A DNA stretch of 64,000 nucleotides from Panthera uncia (Eukaryota > Chordata > Mammalia > Carnivora > Felidae): contig NC_064810.1 in NCBI RefSeq assembly GCF_023721935.1, positions 57,641,011 through 57,705,010 on the forward strand, in the 5' to 3' direction. The translations under genes were made by a program, and so were the position numbers. Position 1 is the stretch's first letter, and each line of letters begins with the position of its first letter. This document shows positions 40,102 to 55,100 of the stretch, piece after piece. The notes under the pieces were generated by a model, which was given only the letters and a program-made list of their open reading frames with translations, had not been told where the DNA came from and searched no databases.

Positions 40102-43100
40102 TTTTTTAATTTTAATTTTTTTTAAAGAGGACCCATAATTCAATGACCCAGGCTTCAGGTCCAGATCATCCCCAACTTATGCAAGTTTGACTTACAATTT
40201 TTTGACTTTACAATGGTGTGAAAGCAGTATGCATCCAGTAGAAATGGTACTTCAAATTTTGAATATTGATTTTTTTTTTCTCAGTCTAGCATAACCTCTT
40301 GTGATGCTGGGCAGTGGCAGTGAGCTGCAGCTCCCAATCAGCCAGGCGATCATGAGGGCGAACAACCAATACACTTACAACCATTCTGGTTTTCTCTTTG
40401 AGTCAGCACTCAATAAATTACATGAGATCTACTTTATCATAGAATAGACTTTGTGTGAGATGATTTGCCCAACTGTAGACTAATGTAAATGTTCTGAGCA
40501 GGTTTAAGGTAGACTGGGCTAAGCTATGATGTTCAGTAGGTTAGATATACTAAATGCATTTTTGACTTACGAAATTTTCAACTTACGATGGGTTTATTAA
40601 CACATAGGCCCACTCTAAGTCAAGCAGGATAGGTATAATTTTAACAAAAAATTTATTGGAATTTCTATAATGGAGAGGACTACATTTTCTCAGAAGAAAT
40701 AATTTGATAAGCTAGTTGAGAATAGAGAATGAGACCCAAAAAGGAGCTTCAAGTATTAAAGGATACTTGCTGAATTACAATACTGGACACAAGTGGTAAA
40801 AATTAAGCAGGAAACGTGGAAAAGTGAGATTAAAGGTAGCTGTCAGGTTTTATAAAATCATGAATTACATAATGTAACTTCCCTTATGAGCTTCCTTGTC
40901 CCCATCTTCAGTAAAATTTACTAAGAACCAAAAACATCTATATATTTAAAAGGAGGTAGCAGAGATCATGAGGAGCTAACCTACAAAATTTTTCAGAAAT
41001 CATGAGGAGATAGATCTTTGGGTGCTCAGAGGCTAAAGAACTGGGAATTTAAGATAATTGGATCAAGATCTTTGAGAGCAGTGGAGTGAGTTCCCAGTGA
41101 ACACTCACCATGGCATACATCAAGCATACATGCACACAAAGTCACACAGTAAAAAAAGCTATAATGAGATTGTACAGTAATAGAGTTCTGTAACTAGTTT
41201 CTTTTTTCCACTTACTGTTTAGCAGACTCTGTTCTAGTTAATAAATAAAAATAAAAATAAAAATTAAAATTTGTTTTAATAGTAAAGAGTATTGTGGATA
41301 TTCCACCTTTATCATATTGCCATTACTTGTCAATTGCCAGGTGTATTTGGATCAGTTATTTTCCCTTCCATCTCTTTGGCTTACTTTACATTACTTTGTT
41401 ACAACAGTTGTATTTTAATTACTGGTGGCTTGTTAAATATTTAATACCTACCTAATAGAGAAAGTTCTCCACTTTTTTTTTAAGCTATCTTGTCTATTCT
41501 CACATTTAGTATTTCCAGATGATATTTCAAATTGTTTTGTAAAATTTCAACCCCCCCCCTCAAATTTCTATTATTTAATTCGGACTGTAATACATTTTAA
41601 TTTTATGAAATTGGTATCATTATCACACTACCGAGTCTTTCCCTTCCAGAGATGGAAAATTACAAGTTTTATATTCTTTAGTTTAGTCCTGGCTAGAAAT
41701 GGTACCTTAAGCCAGGAACTAACACTTTGGTTAGTCAGTTTTGAATTATAAAAGAAGAGGAAAATGTGGACATGGGCACTTTGAGGAGATCAAGTCCTGG
41801 ACTAGTTATTGTAATTTATTAGGTAACAGTGACACCTGGAAAATATTTATAGGGAATATCTTGAAGATACTAATAATATGAACATTAAGCCAGGTTGGAG
41901 TGAAAGTCCTTTTACATTAGATTTATATTTCCTCTGTACCTTGTTTTCAGGAAATTCTGTCCTAGAAGTTTTCTTTCTAAAATATTTATAGAGACATTTT
42001 AGCTCTAAAAGTTTATAATTATTTTGGGGGGTATAACCCTTAACCTTGAGGCTATGCTCACTTACTAATTAATGTTAGAGAAAAATTATATTTTCTGGAA
42101 TATATTTTTGTAGAAATTTAGGTATCCACAATTAAAGTAGTACGTGATGAATGTATCTGTACTGGCTGTTCCCTAGATGTCTATTAATTCATTAATATGA
42201 TTCTATAAACTCACTTGGTTATAATTGGCTTTAATCTCCTGATTAGTTAGGAAGCCTCAAGATCCTATATTCTACCTTTCCTTCCTCAGACATGAAAATA
42301 ATGACTCTTGTTAGTCTAGCAATTCTAAAAAGATTTTCTCTGTTTCAGTTTATTCCAATTTTATATTTCTCAGTAAACTCTTATAATTTTCCATGTTTAG
42401 ACTCAAACTTCTTAAGTTTATTCCTTTATATTTTATAAGTTTTTGCCTATGTAACGAGTATCAAATTTTCATTATATTTTCTAACTAACTACTGCTGGCT
42501 TATAAGAACACGATTTTTTTTTGTATATTTATCTTATATCAAGCTATTAAAAAGCCTTTTGGGCTTAGTTTACTAATTAATTCTTTTGAGTTTTCTATGT
42601 AATTTAAAATGTTGTCACTAATGACATCATTTTCTCTTTTAAAATTATGGATAAATGTCTTTCTTTTTTTTTTTTCTTATTGCATTAGCTAAAGCTTCCA
42701 GAACTACTTTAAATCATCAATATGAGAATAGGCAACTGTTTTACTCCTAAGTGTAAATGAAAGTGCACAGTATAAGTTGGTAACTAGATAACTAGGTATT
42801 AGAGTAAAACCTTGGATTGTGAATAACTTGTTCTGTGAGTGTTCCACAAAATGAGCAAACATTTCTAATAAATTTTAACTTGATAAACAAGTGATGTCTT
42901 GCCATACAAGTAGTATGCGACACCAAACACCATGTGATCACAACTGGGCGAATGGTTCTTGAAATTCACTTTGATAAACAAAGTGCTGTGGATTACAAGC
43001 ACGTTTCTGGAAAGAATTATGTTCACAAACCAAGGTTTTACTATATTTACTGCACATGCTAACTCCAAGTCCTTTGCAGGGCTGTCTTGAAGAGCAGGGT

Positions 43101-46100
43101 TGAATGAGATTCTGAGGCTGCATCAGAAAACAGTAATATGATGAATGATTAATAACTACCATACTCCTGTGAGGAAGAAATGGTGGCAAAGGGATTAATA
43201 ATATTGATAGATTTTCTAATATTTAGACTTACTTGATATGAAACTTCTATTTTGATTTCCTTTTTGATCTAAAAGCTGTCCAGAAAAGTATATTTAATTC
43301 CAGGCTGTTAGAATGACTATTTTTAAAGACCCTCCTTTTGTAATTAGTAAATTATAATTGCATTGTGATTGAACAATATTTGGGATTTTATTAAAATGCT
43401 CTTCGAGTCTAGTTCATTTCTGTAAATGGTCTACAGGTATATATGTAAAGGATATGTATTTGGTTTGGGAAGATAAGACTGTATATCTTATAAACCAAAC
43501 ACTTAAGTGTTTATTTATATCTTTTTATAGCCATAATTATTTTTTGTTCAATTGGTTATGAAATTATCTGGGAAAGGCATGATAAAGTATCTCATTGAAA
43601 TTGTGATTTTGTCAAATTCCTTTGTCTTTTATACTGGCATTTACTTTATATATCTTAACACATTGATTTCTGTTGTATAGATACTAATATTTTTATCAAT
43701 TCTGATAGGTTATTTTAAAAAAACATTCCTCCAGATAAGTTGAATGGTTTATTTTACCAACTTTGCCTGGTATGTATCTTCCCGTATCTTTGTATTGAGT
43801 TTTTTTGTGTCATTTAATTTTAGGCATAGGCCCCAGACTTACAAATAAAAAAGACGAGGTACAGAATTGACAAGCTGAGACTTATGTGATTGACATCATC
43901 ACCAAAAACAGTAGCCATCCACAATTGGATCAGTTTTGAACTCAGAATTCCAAACAAGAAACTTGCTAGAAAATAAGACCAAATTTCAAATAGGATGTCA
44001 AAAACTGAAAGAAAGGGGAACAAACAGAAAATAGTTAATAGAGCTTACTTGATCTTAACTTTAAGTGATAATCTGGGTCAACTTTTCTTTTTGTTCCTAT
44101 CTTTAAAACTAGCCATTGGGGTAGATGTATGGCATTTTCTTATTCCTACATTGAAAGAGTTTCTATTCAAATGCTGAGAGCCATACAAGTTGGCAAAATT
44201 CAGTCAGTTTCATTAAAGAGCTTCTTTTGATCCCCAGTAAGAAATATACATTTATTCAGTGCCAAACAGTGTAATAAATTTTGGAGATACAGTAATGAAT
44301 AAGAAGTAGAAAGTCCCCAAACTCTTGGAACTTATATTCTATATCTAACATGATACACACAGGAAATACAGAAAAGGAATGCCTCTGGGTCCCAGCTTAG
44401 TGAATCTCCTGTATTGTTGTGGCTTGTCAAAGCAACTGATTGGTTCCTTATTGTTGAGTATTTCATTTGCTTCCAGTTTTTTCCCTGATAAAATGCTGCA
44501 TTGTATATTGTGTATATTTCTGCACATGGTTTTTTGTACTTCTCTGATTACTTCCTTAGGCTCCAGAAGTGGAATTTGCACTAAAGAATAGTTGCTCCTT
44601 TACTGATATTGTCATATTTTGCCAAATTTCTTTCCACAATCGTTATGACGTCCTTCCCAGGAAAACAGGAAGCCTAAGCCCTTGATGGCCTTGGTTGCTG
44701 GAATCAGGCATGCCAGTGGGTGAGAAAATCCCCCCACTTTTACAGGGTGAGGAACAGAGGAATAGAATTTGAATCACAGATAAAAGCAGGTCCTGGGGTC
44801 AGGAAAGCAGAAGGGTCAACTGCAACAGAATAGGTGGAGAGCAAGAACGAAATGAAAACAAAGAATGGCCAACAGAAAATAGAGCAACCACAACAAAAAG
44901 CGAGACTAAATTTGAGAGTAAGTATATCTTGAACTGTGTTCTGAGGTGGCAAAATGAAAGAGAAAAAAATCTTTTATGAGTCCCATTTATAAACGTCCAC
45001 TATGGGAGAGCACACTGCTCAGAGTGCTGAGACAATTTAGATTCCTTCTTACCTAGTCCTGTGTCCATGTTTCTAGGTCTGCTAAGTGGAAAGATGTAGC
45101 ATCTGTAGGGATAGTATGAACATGGAAGGGGAGTTTCAGGAATGGCCTTCTAGGTCATACCTGTTCAAGGCATGGGGTTACCCGTAATGGCAATCTGGGG
45201 AGTCTAGTACCTCCTACAACTGAAACAAAGAATGGAGGTCGACTCTGGTTTCAGAAGGATGCAGGGAATGGGAGTTAGAAGACCCAATTTGAAGGTTGCT
45301 TTCTTTTTTGAGGTGCCTGGGTGATTCGGTCAGTTAAGTGTCCGACTTTTGATTTGGGCTCAGGCCATGATCTCATGGTTCAAGAGTTCGAGCCCCATGT
45401 CAGGTTCTGTGCTGACAGCTTGGATCCTGCTTGGGATTATTTGTTTCCCTCTCTCTCTGCCCCTCCCCCACTTGTACCCACAGGCATGCAGGTACATGCT
45501 TGCACTCTCTCTCAAAATAAAATAAACAAAAAAGAAGAAAGTTGCTTTCTTCTTCTCTTTTTAATGTTTATTTCTGAGAGAGAGAAAGAGAGACAGACAG
45601 AGTGTGAGTGGGGGAGGGGAAGAGAGAGATGGAGACAGAATCTGAAGCAGGCTCTAGGCTCTGAGCTGTCAGCACAGAGCCTGAAGCATGGCTTGAACTC
45701 AGGAACCTACCTGTGGGATCATGACCTGAGCCGAAGTCAGATGACTAGCTGACTGAGCCACCCAAGCACCCCAGTTTCTTTCTTTTTTTTTTTTTAAATT
45801 TTTTTAACGTTTATTTATTTTTGAGACAGAGAGAGACAGAGCATGAACAGGGGAGGGTCAGAGAGAGAGGGAGACACAGAATCTGAAACAGGCTCCAGGC
45901 TCTGAGCGGTCAGCACAGAGCCCGATGCGGGGCTCGAACTCACGGACCGGGAGATTGTGACCTGAGCCGAAGTTGGACGCTTAACTGACTGAGCCACCCA
46001 GGCGCCCCCCCACCCCAGTTTCTTTTTTAAGAAAGGAAAATAGTTTCTAATCAGGAAAATGTTTACTGAATGTAATTATTAGACTGGGAAAAACCTCAAA

Positions 46101-49100
46101 GCAAATCCAATATTTCTTACAAATTTTTTAAACTCCTATGCAAATTGGAAAAGACAGACCTCTAAGTACAGTAACTCTTCTTAATTTTTCTCTTTATGAA
46201 ATATGCGCTAACTTCAAAAGACAGAGCAACAGTGTTTAAATAATTGCATGAGTTTTTAAAGATAATAATTATTATCTGAGTTATCCAAAAATTATTGATT
46301 CACTATTTTGTCAATTGGTATAAATGAAATATCAGCAAATCTTGTCATACATCTTTTTTCTTAAAGGAAATTTTTCTTTCAACGCTGTTAAAAATTCAGA
46401 GAAACTCCTAAGGGCTGAGGGAATAAGTTCACTGTTCTCTTCCTCCTTCAGCAGAGTTTTTATTATTGTAGAGTGACTACTTATAGTTTTTACTCCTCTG
46501 AAACCTAAACACAAAATTCTATTCTATTAATTATTATCAAAATTATGAAGCAAACTTTGTGAAAGCAGGGACTATTATGTTCATGGTTGAAGCACTAAGG
46601 CCTAGAATAGGAACTGTCACATAGTACATATCAATAAATAATTGTTGTATTTTTTTTTTTTTAAATTTATTTATTTTTTTGGGACAGAGAGAGACACAGC
46701 ATGAACGGGGGAGGGGCAGAGAGAGAGGGAGACAGAATCGGAAACAGGCTCCAGGCTCCGAGCCGTCGAGGCTCCCAGCCATCAACCCAGAGCCCGACGC
46801 GGGGCTCGAACTCACAGACCGCGAGATCGTGACCTGGCTGAAGTCGGACGCTTAACCGACTGCGCCACCCAGGCGCCCCAATAATTGTTGTATTAATGAA
46901 TGAATGAATGGGTTAATGAATGAATTTCCATATCAGTACCCCCCTATATTCTTTTGACTTGCCAGTGAATATAAAAAATATTCTCTCGATTAGACTGTAG
47001 ATGCCAACTCTGATAAGGTTCTCTGACATTCTGTGGTCAATATTTACTATCTTAAATGGAGCTTAGTAGAATATTGGACCAAGTTTGGGCCTGGGCATGG
47101 ATCCTTCCAACCAGCACGTATGATGATACCTCTCTGCATTTTTCAGTTTCCCCCAAGAGTGGTCCTTGAGTTTTTAAGATGTTTCTGAACATAGACCTCT
47201 CTGTGTTGCTCACCCTGGTCTTCTTCAGGAAAGCCCTATCTGCAGGAGGTCTTATGGTAAAAACTCTCTGAGTGACATATTATATCACTTGCTTGTGTGG
47301 TCTGGATTTTGGAAGAGGTTGAATGTCTATGGTAGTTAGACTTTCTCACATACCACAGATGGAACATATGAAGCACTTAAAGAAGATGTACCTTCCTGTG
47401 CTAAATTGGGTTTCCAGGTTCACCACAGATGTTCCAAGTTGCCATGGCCTGGGTAAGCTAACTGGATATAGAGCAAGGCTAAAGGTGGGTTCTCCTGATG
47501 CCCAAGTAGGGTAACTGTCCACCATGTGGACGAGCTCCCTTGAGGAAGACATGAGAGGGGTGATGATCCCTAGAATGTGTGTTATTCAGAAAAAAATAAT
47601 CTTTAATTCTTAGTTTTAGGCATTGATTATGAAGATGTAAGGCAAAGATGGGTCAGAAGAGAGGTAAACAGGAACATTGGCTGCCCAACAGTGAGGTAGT
47701 TTCCAGGGACCATGAAAGCCACTACATATAGCTAAAACTTCCTCTTCCTGAGTGATTAGAAAAGTAATTTGAGATATACTTAATTGCTGGGGAAAGGGGG
47801 TAGTAGAAGGATCTGGCTCCAATATAACGTATTATTTGTCATCTTAAAGACCCCTTTGATGCACTAGAATGTAGTCTGGAAGCACCCCTTAAATGCTCTT
47901 TTTTCAGGACGATAGAAGGGTGAAATGAGATAATGCCACAGAAGGCCTTAGGGCACAAAAGACATCCAGTGAGTGGAATAGTATACGTCAAGAATTTTCT
48001 CCAGGAGACTCTAATCATCACTTTTCCAAAATCGGTGCAAATAGCAGCACACTAAAAAAAGTAAATAACTTCTTAATATTACTTTGAAAATATTTGACTT
48101 CATAGACATCCTTAAAGTGTCCTGTGGACACCCTCTCCTGCCGCCCTGCCCAAGGTAGTGACTATCCTCTGAGAACCACTGTTGCAGGAAGAGGGTATGG
48201 GGTTTTGATCAGGGAGGGGCATATAAGATGGTTCTGGGATTGCTGGTGACACTATATTTCTTGTCCTGAGTGATAATTACACATCTATATATTTTATAAT
48301 CATTCATCATAGTGTGCATGTATCATTCATTATATATATAAAATACACAGACATATGATAGAGTAATCAACGATACTTAGGTTCAGGGTTTTCTGAATGT
48401 GGTAAATGAACTCATGAAGGCCTTGCAATCTCTCTGCTTAAAGCCCTATTCTCAGGCCCTGAAGATGGCCATGTCACTCACACTTGCTCTTTAAGCTGAC
48501 AGCTTTCCATGGTGCCCCAGTGAAGCCAAGGGCAATGGCTGCATCCCTCTCACCACCAGCAGGTGCACTGCCTAGCTTGTCTTCCAAGTTCATCTTCAAC
48601 TCATAGAAAACAACATCTCTCATGTTCTTGTTGTTGAGCATTTGGACTCAGCCTAGGTCTGTAGAATGCTTCCCCTATAAGCGTCCTCATGAAAAGTCTC
48701 AACCGAGTCTCACAATAAAACCACAACAAATATTAAATAAGAAATATGTGGTAGTGCTTGTAAAGGGTAAATCATTATACTAATGCTCACGATTATATTT
48801 GTACAAGCATAAATTATGGTAAAAGATTACAATATCCATGTCAGCTTTTAGAAAATACAAGATTCTAATTTTAAGAAATTTAGGGAAAAAAATAGGTCCT
48901 TACCTAATGAATTGTTCCCCTTTTGTAGGTTGCCATTAATATCATCAATACTATTAAACATAATCAAAGACATTATAGAGGTCATCAGACTTTCTCCATT
49001 AATTAAATTGGTGAGGCTTCTAGAAAGACCTATGGAAAAGAAAATATTTTGTTTCACTAAAGAAAATCATCAATATTAAAGATTAAACTTTTATTAGCAA

Positions 49101-52100
49101 GTAGAAGTATATTCTTATCTATCGATTTATATCACATACTTTTCCCATATACTTAAATAGACTTTAGTCATATTTGAAAACTCCCTTCAAGGAAATTTAA
49201 TTATATATCAACTTTAAGTTAAGTCTAGACTTCCATAATTAGGAATCAAATTTATTGTGGTTGAGTATGGTTTATTTAACTAAGATAATAAGCTAGAGCT
49301 GTTATTGCTTGTTTTAAAGCCCAGATGAAAACATGAAGTTCATTATTTTTTTAATTTGGTGATTTAGTCAATATAAATACACATTATATATTTAAGGCAA
49401 GATAGGGAACAATGACAGAGGGATAAAGGAAATTCATAAGCCAAGCTTTATAATATGGTGCCTAAGCAAAGTATTCATGCAATTGTCAAGATAATCTCAC
49501 TATGATTAGAAATTCTCTGACTTTTCCATACATTCCTGTCAAAGGTTTTAGAGATTAAGCTCTATGAAATGGAAAGCACCCTCATATTATGTACTCCCAT
49601 CCTAATTTCCCTCCACTTGTGGTGATACTCTAAGTTTAGTGATCAATGATCATTTTTCTCTATTAAATATGCCTGTAGCGGCAAAACTGTAACTTTGAGC
49701 ATCTTTAATGACTTTCTAGATGTCTGTAGGAAGGAAATGTTATTTCATGACCCAACCATTCTATGATCACAACCTAACACACTAAGTATGCTGTTGCAAG
49801 ACAAGTCAAGTCAAGGCAGTGTGTTCTTGTGGAGGGGAAGTGCACTGATGGTCTAATTCTTCACCTCGTTATGCATCCATGCCCTTTCCTGTAAAACTAC
49901 AGTTTCTCTCCTCTAAGAGATCCAGTCTGTTCTGTTATGAGACTTGATGCAAGCAGAGGCTTGGGAAGGATTTTTGCTTCCTATCTCGGGTACCTCTGCC
50001 ACCACCACTATAATGTCCCCTGGCTGTGCTACTGGAGGATTGTGAAAATATGTGGAAGAAAGGTGGATTTCTCCAAGGGTCCATCCTTGATCACTTAGCC
50101 CCTGGATGATCTTCCATCTGACTGTAGATTCATTAGTGAGCCCAGGCCGTATCATCACAACTGCCAGACTCACAAAAAATAATAAATAACCATTGTTTGA
50201 AGCCACTGTGTTTTTTCTTACTCAGTTGTTGAAACTCAGAGTTGTTCTTTACTGAGAAAAAACTAACTGGTACTGTTATGTAATTATTCCAACTTGGAAA
50301 ATAGAACTATAACAAATTGTAAATATGTGAAAATACACAACTGACATGGGGGCATAAGAGTCAACAGACCATCGAAAGCTCAAGACGGTGTGAAGGTACT
50401 CATGCACTCATAAGCATAGGCAGATTTTGTAGGTGTGTGGGAGTAAAAGAAAACAAATATAAAAATCTTGCTTTGTCAACTCAGGCAAAAATGTTGCCAA
50501 GAGAAAAGTACTTTATTTTTATTTTTTTAAAAACTACAAAGTGAGGAGAAAAACAATATTCCAAAAGTCACGGCAAGATGGCCAAAACGTATGAGCATAA
50601 CTTTGGAAGATAACCCAATAATTTACATTCAACAATGATAGGCCAGGCAATCACTGGATTACTAACCAGATTATAAGATTATAAAGTTGAAAGAAGTATG
50701 TAATGCTGTCAGGTAGCACAAAACTTCACTAAGTCCTGTGAGTGGAAAAGGGGCGGGCACTGACAGAGTCCCATAGAGGCAGGGCTGGGGGATAGACGCT
50801 GGGGCCTCCTCTCCTTTCTGTTTTTCTTTTTTAATTAAACCATTTTGTTTAATGTTATTTATTCTTGAGAGAGAGACAGAAACAGAGCATGAGTGGGGGA
50901 GGGGGAGAAAAAGAGGGAGACACAGAATCCGAGGCAGGCTCCAGGCTCTGAACTGTCAGCACAGAGCCTGGCCAACTTTGAGATTATGACCTGAGCCGAA
51001 GTCTGACGCTTAACCGACTAAGCCACCCAAGCACCAAAACTCTTACTTCACAATCTTAATCTCTTTGATTTAAGAATTGGCTTTCCTTTATTCATTTAGG
51101 TAGATTGATGTGTCTCCTCTATTCTATTTCTACTTCCCTCCAGTAGCTTCTCCCCCTATAATGGTCATAAAATGAGAAGTGTGTATGTGTGTGTGTGTGT
51201 TACATCAACTTGGTACTTTATTTATTTAAAAAAATTTTAATGTTTATTTATTTTTGAGAGAGAGAGAGACAGAGCGTGAGTGGGGGACAGGCAAAAAGGT
51301 AGATAGAGTCTGAGATACAGGGTTCTAGGCTCTGAGCTATCAGCACAGAGCCTGACATGGGGCTGGAACTTGGGAACAGTGAGATCATGACTGAGGCCTC
51401 AGTCGGCGGATTAACCGGCTGAGCCACCCAGGCACCCTGACTTGGTACTTAATTTTAAATATAGATTTATTTCTCCTAAAATAGTACACTCTGAAAACAC
51501 TGTAAGATTAGTGACTTTACTGTTTTTGACTTTCTGCATTTTTTCGTCTTAATGGTGATGACTCCAAATTTTTTTGTTTTTTGTTTTTTTACAGATGGCA
51601 TTATCCTAATTACAGTATTTTCAAAGGAAAAGCAGTATTTGACAATAGAAATGTCATCACAATGTATATGCAAATTGTTCACCCTCAGAACTTTTGGTTT
51701 AAGGTAGAAGCATGTATAAAGTCAAGGATTCCAAATAATCCCCTGTCTTATTCCACGAGGGGATGAAAGATGAAAGATTTTAAAAATATATATACTAGGT
51801 AAGCCCATCACTAACATTTCATTTTGTTCTAAGCATCAACAACCTGAATCTCTATGCTTAATTCCCAATGCCCAGAACCTCATTTCATATAGTGAGAAGC
51901 TACAGTGAGCAAAAGATCTTAACACTAGACACATTAAATGCAGAATATGATATTTTAAATGTAGAAAAAGAGGAAAACATATACCTACCAAGGTCTCTTA
52001 TAGCAGCTGCAGTCAGCATGGGATCTGAACTCATGAGGATAGTTGCAAATAATAACCATGGAGTGGTTTTCAAAAGTAATTTATTCACAGATGCCAGATA

Positions 52101-55100
52101 CCAAAGAATTAATGTATAATTCATTAAAAAGCCAGGAATTGTAATTAAAAGTATCTGCAAAGAAATTTTATGTATAGAAAAATCAGATTTCCTTTTTATC
52201 CTATTTTGAAAAGCAGATTATCAGGATTATTAGAGATACAGAATCACACTGAATCCATCAAAGGGAAATTTTAAATTATCTTCTTTAATAAATATGTGCT
52301 TGCAAGTCTGGAAATAAGAGGCAAATATTGCAATGAGATTCTTAGGACCTATGACACAGCACTTGTAAGAAATAGCATATAATTAAAAGGGAATTTTTAA
52401 ATTTCTTGATAAGGTCATTGAATATAAATATGTATGTGTAAAGGTATATGCATACACACCATATATACTCACACTTATATATACACATTTAACTATGCAT
52501 AAAACTGAAACCTAGCCTATTAACAGAGAGAAAAAGAACAAGTTTACAAAGAAGTTACAAAAGAGGAAAAGGAGGAGAAAATAAAATAGAAAGAATGTAG
52601 AGAATTGGCAGAGGACTATAGAAAAGATGGGAAGAAAAATTCTATTATTCTAGAACTGGAACCTGGCCTTCTGCCTTCCCACCATTGCCTTCTACTTTCT
52701 TTTATTCTATCAGTGGCAGCTATGTAGTAAGATTTCATTGCCAGATGGTCTTGGAAAAATGTGACTGTGCCTGAAGCTACCTATAAGAATTCAGAACTGC
52801 ACCTCTGTGTTCATTGTAACATTTACAATAATGTGAATTTACACTATTTACAATACTTATTTACAATAATAAGACATGGAAGCAACCTAAGTGTCTATCT
52901 ATAGATGAGTGGATAAAGAAAATGTATTATATATGCAATGGAATATTACTTAACCATAAAATAGAAGGAAATCTTGCTATTTGGGACAGCATAGATGAAA
53001 CTTGAAGGCATTATGCTACATGAGATAAGTCAGATAGAAAAAGACAAATGTCATATGACCTAACTTATATGTGGAATCTTAAAACAACAACAACAACAAC
53101 AAAAAACCCTGAGCTCATTGATACAAAGAACAGATTGTCAATAGCCAGAAGTGAGGACTCAGGAGGTTGGGAAAAGGGATGAAGGGGGTCAAAAGGTACA
53201 ATCTTCCAATTGTAAAATAAATAAGTCATGGGATTCAATGTAGAGCATGGTGACTGTAGTGAATAATACTGTACTGTATATTTAAAAGTTGTTAAGAGAG
53301 TAGACCTTAAAATTATGATAAAAAATTTTTATAATACTGTGGTGATGGATGTTAACTAGATTTATTTTGGTGATCATTTCAAATTTTTTTTTAATGTTTA
53401 TTTATTTTTGAGAGACAGAGAGAGAGACAGAGCTCAAGAGGGGAAGGGCCAGAGAGAGAGGGAGACACAGAATCTGAAGCAGGCTCCAGGCTCTGAGCTG
53501 TCAGCACAGAGCCCGATGTGGGGCTTGAACTCAAGAACCATGAGATCATGACCTAAGCTGAAGTCAGACGCTTAACTGACTGAGCCACCCAGGCACCCCG
53601 GTGATCATTTCAAAATACAACAAGTATCAAATCATTATGTTGTATACCTGAAACTAATATAATGTTTTATGTCAATTATATCTCAACTAAAAAATTTTTA
53701 AAAATTATAAAAATTTTGTAACGATGTGGAAAAATGCTCTTACTACCAATATTAAAGAAAAAAAGCAATATATATGTATATGTATAGAAAGTATAGCTAA
53801 TTTTAATAGTTTTGCTTCTAATGTAATTTAGGTAATGGCCTTATATTTACAAAGCTGTTTTAATTACTTTGGAAGAAATGTATACCCTGCTTAAGATTTG
53901 GAGTATTTTTTCTTCAAGCTCTTTCCTTGATGGGGTTCAAATATCACATGATTAGGATAACATAATGGTTTGTGATTTAAAGTTATAGCTGTTTCTATGA
54001 GTATTCTCTGTTTTTGTTCATGTGAGTAAGGGAAGTTTTAGAAGGTGGGTATTTTAAAAAAGACTTTTATCAAAAATAATTAAAAAACTGGACCAAATGT
54101 TTTCATAATAGCTCTCTAATAGCATCTCAGAGTTAAAATTATAACTGGCATTAAGCCCTGCAAATCAGATTCTCAGAATTACTTTTTTTTCCTCTGTAAT
54201 TTTTTTTTTCCTGAGCCCTCAATATGCTGGTCAGTCGCTAAGATATGGTTTATTCACTAAAATATAAAGCTAAATTTACTTCTCCCACACTTCGTACTTT
54301 TTCTTTGTCTTCTTTGTTTTATAGTTTAGAGCAAAATTTTAAAAATTCGGAGCATAGATAACATATAGTAGTTCATGAGTGAATGATATTATTGGAAAAG
54401 ATTACTTCTTACCTGCCAAAATAACTTTTGGAGCATGTAAACATCCATGTCGAATGCAACGTTAAAGATAATTATTGGTGTAAATATATTAAAAAATAAT
54501 TTTGGACTCATCCATTGTATGGCATCTGTGTATCTTTGCACCTAATAATATAAAAATACATCATTTCTCACTTATCCATCCTCCTATTAGCATACAACAC
54601 ATGCCAGACACCCCTCTCTCTAGCAAAAGAGAAAAAGATATATCACAATGTAATAGGTGCTAAAGTTTTAACTCTACTGCATTTTCATAATTTTCCATCA
54701 GATTATTACCAGTAACAGAGGAACGTTAATGCACATCTCCATGCCCATTTTATTTTTTAAATAGCAGCTATAGAAAGTACATTGATATGGGTACAAAAGA
54801 ATGTGTAGGAGATTTTCAGGCATACAAGAGGAAGACAGGTTTCAGGTAGATGGATTATCATGCACGATGTGTACAAATGAATAAACAATCATATCGCATT
54901 TCAGAAACTACAAATAATTAACCATGGCTTATATGGAAAATGTGCATGGAAGAATAGTAGGAATAAAAACTCAGAAGTTATGCTGTTAATGAAATGATTA
55001 ATTAATGGTGTTTGTCATAAAATATTTAGTTGATAAATCCTCTTATGGGCATCCACTCAACATTTGTTTACTAAGGAAACACTGATTACTTGCTGTGTGA

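Larger units (their letters stand above)
39397..43842. other. Intron 6 contents
   Basis: An AT/GT microsatellite (40055-40099), a Tigger-type element (40155-40640), and an old antisense L1 (about 42360-43790) holding a second Tigger-type MITE. 40650-42350 is not clearly assignable. Confidence 0.5.
44005..48903. other. Intron 5 contents
   Basis: Three clustered SINEs (45310-46012) and a very young one (46652-46879). 44005-45290 and 46895-48900 carry no repeat I can name firmly. Confidence 0.5.
49030..51988. other. Intron 4 contents
   Basis: An unassigned old repeat near 49890-50280, SINEs at 50840 and 51222, and a short GT run (51180-51200). The rest is AT-rich and unassigned. Confidence 0.5.
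52155..54412. other. Intron 3 contents
   Basis: An L1 3' end (52796-53700) with a SINE inside. 52155-52790 and 53710-54400 show only AT-rich sequence. Confidence 0.5.
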
